Part shown: piece after piece, positions 55,821-64,000 of the stretch
Position numbering within the stretch: position 1 is the stretch's first letter
Layout: each line of letters opens with the position of its first letter
DNA from: Kryptolebias marmoratus
Taxonomy: Eukaryota > Chordata > Actinopteri > Cyprinodontiformes > Rivulidae
DNA length: 64,000 bases
Assembly: GCF_001649575.2 (NCBI RefSeq)
Contig: NC_051436.1
Location: forward strand, 2,671,563 to 2,735,562
Reading direction: 5' to 3'
Notes under the pieces: model-generated
The model's input: the letters and a program-made list of their open reading frames with translations, nothing else
Databases searched by the model: none
Told to the model about the DNA's origin: nothing
Program-made: the position numbers and the translations under genes

Positions 55821-56802
55821 CATCTTTCTTCTTCATTTCTTTCATCTCTCCATCAGTGCGTTGATCCATTTACCACCTTGGTTTCTTTTTTTTTGTCATT
55901 TCTGCTCTTCTTTGTCTTTGGTTTCCATCTTCTGTCCATGTTCAGATTTATTTTGGTTTCTTTGCTCATTTTACCTTTTTTCTATAATGTGTTGCACCTT
56001 TGACGTCTAAATGCAGTTAACTTGACCAAATTAATTACAGGTTATTAATATAATTCAGCTATGAACTAATTGACTTTTTAAAGTTTCTCTTTTCAGACAC
56101 TTGGTCCTGTCTTCTGAAAGGCGTTTCGTCCCAGACCTCCTGAAATCCATTCAACCTGTGACTGATGATGTTCTGCTGCTCGCCGCACTCATAAACACCC
56201 ATACGCCTGATCTTAGCGTCTCTTAAGGACAAACCATGACAACAACACAGCAAAACACCGGTTCAGGCCGGGTAAATCCTCCCTCCTAATCACACCCCTC
56301 TAAATTAAACCGTCATCATCTGCAGAAGTGTTCAAGTCCCCTGAAGTACAACCAAGTCCCGAGATATTCCAACACCGAAGTCTTCAACATGGCCGTGTTC
56401 CCTGAATTACTGCTGGATGCTGAAGAAAAAAAAACACCACCGACAGTCAGAGCTTGTTTTCAAACCAACAAATATCCTAATATGCCAGTTTTTGGACATT
56501 CAGTGCTTTTGAACTGCAGGAATGTTTTCACTGTTTTTATAACCATTAATCCAGTTCCTGTTCTGATTTGTTTCCACGCTGCAGGAACTTTTTTAGCTCC
56601 TGCTTCGGAACAAGCACTTTCTTGGCTCAATGGGGACTCTTGAGTGACATAAGGGGATGTGACTGGTCCGTACATGAACAGAACCTGATTGGCCGAACAA
56701 GCTGCACACTTTTCTAGCAAAGCACTGCCAAAGCAGAAGCTACATAACTCTTCTTTGGACGGATCTGAGTCCTTTAACTTCTCCTTCTGAAGGTTGGTCT
56801 AA

Positions 56803-57407
56803 TGCCCCTTTTACACCGGCTCTAATTCAGAAGTCCAGCTCTACTCCGCTCTACTCGGCTCGGCTCTATAAAGAATGCATCACGTTCACACTGAACAGTT
56901 TGGTCGGTAGCAGAGGAACGTCTCCTCGTGTTGAGGGGGGTGGGGCCGCGGTGCGCTACCGAAACTTGGCGCAAGTTGTGGAAACAACGGAAGCGCTATG
57001 GACAACGTTGGCCCTGTGTTGTTGCTGTTTTTAAACTCATGGGGATTCTCCTGAGACTTCAGGAAGAGAGGCGCAGTGGAAGAAATGCTCTGGATGCCGC
57101 TATTGTTGCGTAGGGCAGCTGTTATCCGCCGGAGATTTCAGGCTTTACAGCGCCTTCAGCTGGAGGACAGACGGCAGAAACGTTGCAGGGTAAGCTAACG
57201 CTGTTGTTTATATTCCTACCGTCGCTCTTTATGCTTGCATCTGGTCACACCCACGACCAATGAGTGAACAGGAGCTAAGCTTGGCCCTACTCCGAAGCAG
57301 GGACCAAAGAAGCAGGGGCCGACCTCGAAAAAATGCCAGTGGAAACGCGCGCGAAGCAAGCGGAGTAGAGTGGAGCCGGGACCTTTAGAGCCGGTGTAAA
57401 AGGGGCA
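56803..57407. mobile_element. PIF/Harbinger-type non-autonomous element, copy 2
   Basis: TGCCCCTTTTACACCGGC at the left and GCCGGTGTAAAAGGGGCA at the right are a perfect 18-bp inverted repeat, flanked by TAA (56800-56802, 57408-57410). It aligns with the 39087 copy over most of its length, but a 1-bp deletion just after the start-codon region (about 57030) and a loss near 57110 break its remnant frame. Confidence 0.85.
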
Positions 57408-58671
57408 TAAGTATGAAACCAGACCCACAACTCGGTTCCACATTGATGGACTGTGACTGTACAATCCTAGCGTTCCCCTGTCGTCGTGAAAGCAAACATG
57501 GAGGTCCTTCCAACTGCTCCATAGTTCCACTAACAGTTCTTATGACCCTCAGAAAGTTCTGAGAACCGTTTGGTCTGAAAGCACACTACGTCACTGGTTC
57601 TGAAGATTGGGTCTTGGCCCGACTGTAAGCCGTGAAACGTCACGTGAAGGTCTTAAATTAAATCATTTTCAATAATCAAGTTAGATAAATGGTAGCAGCT
57701 GAGAGTCATTTCTAAAATAACTTTGACTAAAACTGCTACAAACTCATCAGATGATTTAGTTTCAAACTCTGGTATGTTTTTAAAACTTTCCGTCTCATTT
57801 TTGTTTCCTTTGGCTCCATTTGTTTATTCGTCCATTTGTAGTCTTCTTCTTGTCTATCCATTCCCGTCTTTGTCTCCATCAGAACCTCTGGTCGGAGGAC
57901 ATTTATACATTTTCCTTTTTCATCCATCTTTCTACTTTCCATTCTGCCCCCACCTCCCTGTTTTCTGTCCCCCCCCCCCACACACACATCTTTCAGCCGT
58001 CATAAATCGTGTCGCCGGCTTACACCCTCCCTCTCTGTGTGTCTTTACTCTTTGTTTGTCGCAGAAGAACAATCTATTCTTTTTAAAGAGACACCAGAGA
58101 AATGGGATATATGTCTGTCCACACACACAATCACACGGAGAGGCATCATAATCATGGACGCTCACGGACTCATGAGGAAGAGAGGAGGAGGAGGAGAGAG
58201 AGGGAGAGATGGATGTTTACTTTCCTCTGGGCTTCCGCCTCTTTGATTGGACAGATGAATGACTTCATTGTGTCTGTGTTTCCTTCTCTCTCTTTCTGTC
58301 GTTCTTTTCAACATAGAGAGGGGAGAGGTGGGAAATAAAGACAGACAGAGAGACAGAGGCAGGGTGAGGTAAGCAATAATAAGTATTGATTGATAAGGGA
58401 AGTAGAGCGGGAATAATAAAGGAGGAAAAAAGAAATCACCTTAAAACACAGAGTGGAGGGAATCAGGGAAACTGTATTGATTAACTGGTGACACCTTTCT
58501 CCTTTTTATCCCTCACTTTTTTACTCTGTTATCCATTTCTCTTCATCTCCGGCCTCCTGTCTTTCATCCTGCGTTTATTCTCTTGCTTTTCTCAACATCT
58601 TTTTCCCAGGTACTCAGTTTTCCTTCCATCTGTCTTTAGCAGATACGAATTTCCTAATTTTCCTGTTTGTA

Positions 58672-59125
58672 AAGAAGAAGGAGCTTCTTGGTCCAGGTGG
58701 AGCTCGGAGTAGAACCGCTGCTCCTCCCCAACGAAAGGAGACCACTGAGGTGGTTCAGGCATCTGATCAGGACGCCTCCTTCAGGGGGTCCTCCTGAGAG
58801 GAGACCTGGGAACACCTCGGGATCCCCCTGGAGGAGACAGAGTGTTGCTGAGGAGGACCTGCTTCCTCCATGACTCCACCATGGATTAGTGCAGGGGTCT
58901 CCAACCCTGGTCCTCAGGGCCACCATCCTGCAGGTTTTACTTGTTCCTCTGCTCCAACACACCTGATCTGAATCAATGGGTGATTAACAGGCTTCTGCAG
59001 AACATGAAGAGGTGATTTAACCATGAATCAGGTGTGTTGGAGCAGAGAAACAAGGAAAACATGCAGGATGGTGGCCCTGAGGACCAGGACTGGAGACCCT
59101 GGATTAGTGGATGGATGGATCCTTG
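58672..59125 (+). mobile_element. Non-LTR retrotransposon 3' end split by a hAT element
   Basis: The 58672-58891 part has the GAGGTGGTTCAGGCATC, AGGACGCCTCCTTC and GGGATCCCCCTGGAGG landmarks of the family also at 17835 and 43078. Its GGATGGATGG tail resumes at 59110 after the hAT insert at 58892-59101. Confidence 0.75.
58892..59101. mobile_element. Small hAT element (MITE), copy 3, nested in a LINE tail
   Basis: Ends CAGGGGTCTCCAACCCTGG and GGACTGGAGACCCTG, with extended inverted arms (GGCCACCATCCTGCAGG against GCAGGATGGTGGCC). Exact 8-bp duplication GATTAGTG at 58884-58891 and 59102-59109. It is 210 bp and non-coding. The near-complete palindrome would fold into a long hairpin. Confidence 0.92.
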
Positions 59126-59364
59126 TGTCAATCTAGGATCAATTCATCCATTTCTCTTTTAGTGAAACTGATCCATTTTACCTGCATTTCGTGCACTGGT
59201 GCTCATTTCCAGCAGTCAACTCATAAATCTGTTTAAAATCCTTTTTACTCAACCAGTTGGTTTCATTTAAACTCTTCCTCACCAGAGACGAGCGTGTTGG
59301 TTTGAGCCAGGGCGCCGATTTGAGTGAGACTTTCAGAAACTAATCATCTGACGAACATCGACAA

Positions 59365-59830
59365 CCAAGATGGCCGCCACAGCAAAACGATCTTAGCAAA
59401 CGAGTGTGGTAGTAGCTGAGAATCATCCCTGACACCAAGCACCAACGGATCGAGTGAAGAAAGTAGTTTTAGACTTAACACAATTCAAAATTCAAAAAAT
59501 TCAAAAGACTGGCTTACAAAACACAAAAGTAAGTCAGGTAATTTTACAAACGGAGCTCATTGTGTTGTGGTAGTAGCTGAGGGTCACCTCAAACTCGTAC
59601 TCTGAGCTCCCCACCGTGACGTCAGCCATGTTTGTTTGCCTGTTACCAAATTATCTCACGAACCACTGAAGCGATTTGAATGAAACTCTCAGAAAGTGAC
59701 CATTTATCCGGTTTGATGTTTGCTGGCGCCGCCATCTTGAATAGTGTTGACTCTGACGGTTGTAGCTGTTCATGCAGTTATTGCTTTCTAAGAGTTTCCA
59801 TGAGATATTTAGCAAAAACTCAGACAAACA
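59365..59830. repeat. Dispersed YY1-site repeat family, rearranged copy
   Basis: Reverse-oriented landmarks (CAAGATGGCCGCCACAGC at about 59368; GTGGTAGTAGCTGAG twice; GATTTGAATGAAACTCTCAG) are followed by forward ones (GCGCCGCCATCTTGAAT near 59725; CCATGAGATATTTAGCAA). This indicates an inverted compound insertion. Confidence 0.7.
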
Positions 59831-60219
59831 CGAGCACACTCAGGCAAAAACATCATCGCCCGCCTTTCATCCATGGGCGATAAATGTAATAATTTTGTTA
59901 CTGATTTTAAATAAATCAACACTGTTGGTCCTTCTGTTTAGATTGATGAGAAGAAAAAGGTTTTGCAGCATAAAAAGAGCAAACTTTCTGTTGGTACGGT
60001 GCGCCTCAGTCTGCTCGACCTCATTTCTAAATATTCTCCTCTCCTCCTTCCATACGTCCTCCATCTCTCCATCCATCCGTCCATCCGTCCCCCCTCCCCC
60101 TCCCTGCCTCTCTCTGCAGAGGAACAGGTGTGCAACGGGACAAGAGACAAAAACACTCCTGCATTTTTAACCAGCGCCCATTAAATATTAAACGCTGCAC
60201 ACACACACACACACACACA

Positions 60220-60580
60220 CGGAGCGACACACAATCGCTGACGAGACAAGTTATACAGGTTGATGGGCTAACGTGTGTCTGCATGTCTGCGTGAGTGTGT
60301 GCGAGTGTGTTATGGCTTTAAGCGTCATTACCTTACTTCCTCGGCATGTGGGCAAACACACACACACACACACATACACACAGGGGAGAGATGGGGATAA
60401 TTCATACAAGCATACACGGTTTTCTCACATGTTAGCATTTAAGAGGTAAAACTATAACAGACTCCATGTTCTCCCTGTCCGTCTCCTCGGCTCTTTGAAG
60501 TGCTCTGTAACAAACTATAACAACAGGAAGTTTTCAATGCGCCACATTGAGAAGGAATGTCACATATGGTATGAGCGAGG
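60220..60580. promoter_or_regulatory. Candidate conserved non-coding block
   Basis: Includes GGCTTTAAGCGTCATTACC, GGGATAATTCATACAAGC and GAAGGAATGTCACATATGG (TEAD-like GGAATGT). Non-coding and unlike the repeats. The neighbouring CA tracts are at 60202-60221 and 60358-60373. Confidence 0.3.
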
Positions 60581-60607
60581 GAGGGAGGGAGGGAGGGAGG
60601 GAGGGAG
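60577..60607 (+). repeat. (GGGA)n tract, G-quadruplex-capable
   Basis: About seven GAGG/GGGA units give at least four GGG runs separated by single A bases on the plus strand, followed by another G6 run at 60611-60616. Confidence 0.85.
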
Positions 60608-61199
60608 TCAGGGGGGAGGAACAGAGGGAATTAAGGAGGATTAAAGAGGAGACGAAGGGATTGTTATATTAATAAAGATGGAGTCAAAATTTCTCCTTTT
60701 ACTAAAAGAACAGACCCTGTTTGAATTATTATTCCTAAAACGTGGAGAGAAGACATCAGGACCTTCAGGTAAAGAGTTCACGCCGACAAAAACAAGATAA
60801 AAACAAGTCCTGCTTACCGGATGCAGGTAAATAAGTAACCTCGTGGACTTGTTTTTGCGATGCCAGTAACGAGGTCATTCGTGGTCCTTATATCTACGGT
60901 TATCAGTTTGTTTTTTTAGCTGCTTCGGACCCTGTCCACACGGGAACAGTGTTTAAAGACAACCAATGTGGTATTTTTCAAAACTAGGATCCAGAGTAAG
61001 AAAATCAGAACAAATGTAGGTTTCAAAGACATTTCATTGGCTTCACTTGTCAGACCTGCAGGCCGTTTTGAGTTAAAACTTTAGGGAAGTTTTTGTTTTT
61101 TGTTAAAGATTTTGAATATAGTTTTTTAAAAATAAAAGCAAGTGGTTTCACTAAGATGGGAAATATCTGATCACGGTCTTTCCCATCTTTCCTGACCTG

Positions 61200-61745
61200 T
61201 AGTTAATTTTCTCCTCCTCCGACTCCTCAGCGCTCACCCCATCCATCCCTCACTCCCGTTCCTCTCCTCCCTGCTCCTCTCTATCAATCTTCCTCCCCTC
61301 TGCCTCCATCCCTCCATCCCTCTCTGCAGTTAAGTCAGTGTAATGTAAATGATGTGCCATCGATCGCCTCTGACAGTGCAAGGACGCTCACCTCTCCTCC
61401 TTCTCTTCATCGTCTTGTCATCTCTCTCTCCTTTTTTTTTTTCACACCCCTCCTTCCCTCCCTCTCTCCACCGCTGCTCTTTCCTCCACCTCACATCTTT
61501 TATCTTTCTCTCGCTGCCTTCCCATGCCTGTCATCTTTCATCTGTCCCTCTCCCTTCATTTTCCTCCCTCCTTCACCGGCCATCATTTATATCCCTCTCT
61601 TCCTCCATTGTTCTATCAGAGCATCTGCTCTCTCTTCCTGCCTCGGCCATCTTTTATCTCGGCCTCTCTTCATTTCTGCTCCTGTCTTTCTTTCTGTCTG
61701 TCTCTGCTGTCTCTGCAGTCCATCTTTCACCTGCGAGCCTCACTT
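61200..61745. repeat. Pyrimidine-rich tract
   Basis: More than 500 bp of CT-rich plus-strand sequence. Three overlapping frames stay open across it in different phases, which is expected from composition and not from coding. Nothing resembling a protein family was seen. Confidence 0.7.
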
Positions 61746-64000
61746 AAAGGAACACAGAGCGGCGCTTCAGCTTCGGATCACGCTTCATTTCAGGATTACG
61801 CAACGTTCGGTCCAGCCGGGTCACATTATGACCACTGCGGAGCTCCAATCCCAGCGCATACAAGCCTAATAATTCAACTAAATTAATGAAAATGTTCACC
61901 ATTTTGAAAAGTGAAGAGATAATATCTTACCTGCAGTAGAGTTCAGTTCTGACCAGACAAGCTAATGAACAGGACCAAAATGGACGACTGCTGTCCAAAA
62001 AACAGCTCCAATCTAAAATGTTTTATAGAAGTTCATGCAAATAATATTTTTTAGATCGTTCACACTGATGGTGATTTTGCACCACACTGTTAATTATATA
62101 TAAAATCTGTGGTTGTTTGCCATTAGCAGCAGTTAGCTGTAGCACTTCTGGCAGGAATTGATTCATATTTCTGACTAAATATAACCTAAGAAATGAAATA
62201 TCAGATTAAATCAACTCTGCTATCTCAGCCGATTCCACTAAATGTGATTTTTTAATGTAGAAAGCAAGTTTTGTGATACATCACGGACGGTAACGGCTTT
62301 AAAACAGAAAAAAGCTTAAAGTTCAACAACAGCTGAGGTAAATCACATGTTTAAGTACGGAAAGCGCCTTGGGACAATCTTTGTTTGACTGTTAAAATGT
62401 ATTTAAAATAAATGAATAAATGACTGGAGATGAGCCGAGGTTTGTGAATATTTGAAGTCTAGTTAAAATGGGCGAATTCGACCATTCCAGAACTTTATTT
62501 ATTTATTTTTAACACTGGAACACCGAGCCGACGTATTTCCAGTCAGGTTACTTTTTTACCTGTTTCCCAGAGAAAAAGAAGAACTCAGAGTCCCCAGGGT
62601 CTATTTCTGGGATTATACTTTATATTTAAAGGAAAGCAGGAGGTGAAAGTAGAAACTATGGATCTGGTTCTCCTCCACATTGATCCAGTGCAGCAGCACA
62701 GGTCTCTGTGCCTGAAGCCTCTGAGCTTCCTCACCTGCAGGACTTAAAGTGAGTAAACTTTAATTCACTGCACCTCCCAACCACGTGGACATGGTCAGCT
62801 TTTAGGCCAAACCACCAAACAGGAAGTGCTCCTAAATCTAAATGCAGCAGCTTAGATTAGCGTTCGCATGGCCTGTGGGAATTAAGGCTGAAAATATTTG
62901 TTTTTTTCTGAGAAGCATGAATTGGTGCGCGTTGGTCTTGGTTTGGAGAGAAAAATGGATGTTTGAAGAAAAATCTAATTACAGAACAAACTGGAAGATT
63001 GTTTTATTTTATAAAAACATCCTAAAGAGCTTTTTAGAACAACTTCAAACAACTTATCAAACTTTTATAGCTGGTAATGCAAACACCATTATTTAAACTT
63101 TTACATCAAATAAACACAAATAAACCTGGTTTCCAACACCGATCAAAGCCAAAATGTTTAAAAAAAACAAAACTTTTGTTTTCTTTAGAAAGTCGATGGT
63201 TGTGCTGACAGAAAACTGTTTGACAAACGGTGGCTCTAAATGTAAAGATTGAAATGTTATAAATTAAACCTACTTATAGGATGTTATTTTTTATATCAGA
63301 AATTAAGATCAAAGTTTCTGTTTCAGTTTCCCCTAAAGCAGACCTGCAGCTTTAGATACAATAAACAATCTATTTTAAAGTCATTATTTCACATTATTAC
63401 TGTTATTTGCAGCTAAACTATTAACCTTTTTCTCGTCAAGCAACTTATTTCTGTGTAACCAACAAAACTGCACTAAACAGCGGTGAGAAATTACTGAATA
63501 ATTTCCACCCGGGCCCAGAAATGAATCTTAATATTCAGGAACAGCGGTTTGTTGCTGCTCCGGGGAGCTGTAGATGTGATTGTGAATAATGCGCAGAAAA
63601 TAAAATTAAAGCTCTTTCATCTGTTTTACTGTCCGACGCAGCGGCGGACTCACATTCCTCACTGTCGTCTTTTCAACGGCTTCCTCCGGGAATCGGACCG
63701 TCGAGCTGAGCGCCGGCTGCGTTTGTCGTCGAGCTGAACCGTTTACTTTAACAAAGATCACCGTTTCAGCACAGCTGTGGTCATTTTAAACATTAAACTA
63801 ATTAGAGATTGTTTTTATTTTTAGATACTGAAACTATTTTTGCATAAACGCCTTTAAAAGCCTTAATAAATCAAGTCTACGCCTGGATTTTTATTAAAAT
63901 TACAACATATATAAGCTTTTAACTAACAAACGCAGACGAAGCATGTAGAAAAATAATTCTTGTGTTAGTTTTCTTCCACATGTTGGCATCGTTTAACTTT

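Larger units (their letters stand above)
49847..64000 (-). other. Upstream dach intron (runs past the right edge)
   Basis: No Ski/Sno/Dac-domain exon was found, so all 14 kb is treated as intron 5' of exon 49742-49846. It holds TIR elements at 50623-51393 and 56803-57407, an inverted-repeat-bounded segment at 51531-52481, a LINE with a nested hAT element (58672-59125), YY1-site repeats (54893-55092, 59365-59830), many CA/GT tracts, pyrimidine-rich DNA (61200-61740), and candidate regulatory blocks at 53690-54090, 55490-55820 and 60220-60580. Confidence 0.6.

Noticed and set aside
59963..60284. ORFs ending in PSIRPS / MDGWMERW-type repeats
   Set aside because: They come from CCATCCAT and CA simple repeats.
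61349..61886. Three overlapping 120-171 codon ORFs
   Set aside because: All lie in the same pyrimidine-rich tract in different phases, a composition effect.

Overview
The window looks like nuclear DNA from a teleost fish, probably a percomorph. It has multi-exon genes with GT-AG introns, long (CA/GT)n microsatellites, and remnants of hAT, PIF/Harbinger, Tc1-like, tRNA-SINE and non-LTR elements typical of fish genomes. Both recognisable genes are vertebrate genes. There are no operons, CRISPR arrays or rRNA genes, and most long ORFs are repeat or low-complexity shadows.

Layout. (1) 1-2910, + strand: the last three coding exons and 3' UTR of a canopy-family ER co-chaperone (cnpy3-like); its 5' exons lie left of the window. 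(2) 2911-16990: intergenic DNA with a Tc1-like non-autonomous element (3187-3856), an orphan CpG-rich first exon with an ETS site and a consensus splice donor (about 4160-4462, + strand), a tRNA-derived SINE, and copies of a dispersed repeat that carries YY1-like sites. (3) 16998-49846 and beyond the right edge, - strand: a Dachshund-family (DACH2-like) transcriptional corepressor. Eleven coding exons can be chained with an unbroken reading phase to 432 residues and a stop at 17268. The N-terminal Ski/Sno/Dac DNA-binding domain exons are not in the window and should lie beyond 64000. (4) 49847-64000: intron of the same gene, with transposon remnants and several complex, homeodomain-site-rich blocks that look like conserved regulatory DNA.

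The most notable structures are: three dach exons whose non-consensus 5' splice sites are each followed within 7-12 nt by a (CA)n tract; a 21-bp minisatellite in a dach intron with a 105-bp, five-monomer higher-order repeat; three small hAT elements with 8-bp target duplications, one nested inside a LINE tail; two PIF/Harbinger derivatives with TAA duplications and a shared coding remnant; a 951-bp segment bounded by 40-bp inverted repeats with one mismatch; a perfect PBX/HOX-MEIS composite motif; and five CTCF-like motifs all in one orientation. No wholly new protein system was seen. The coding content is two known developmental or secretory-pathway genes, and the unexplained signal is in regulation and repeats.
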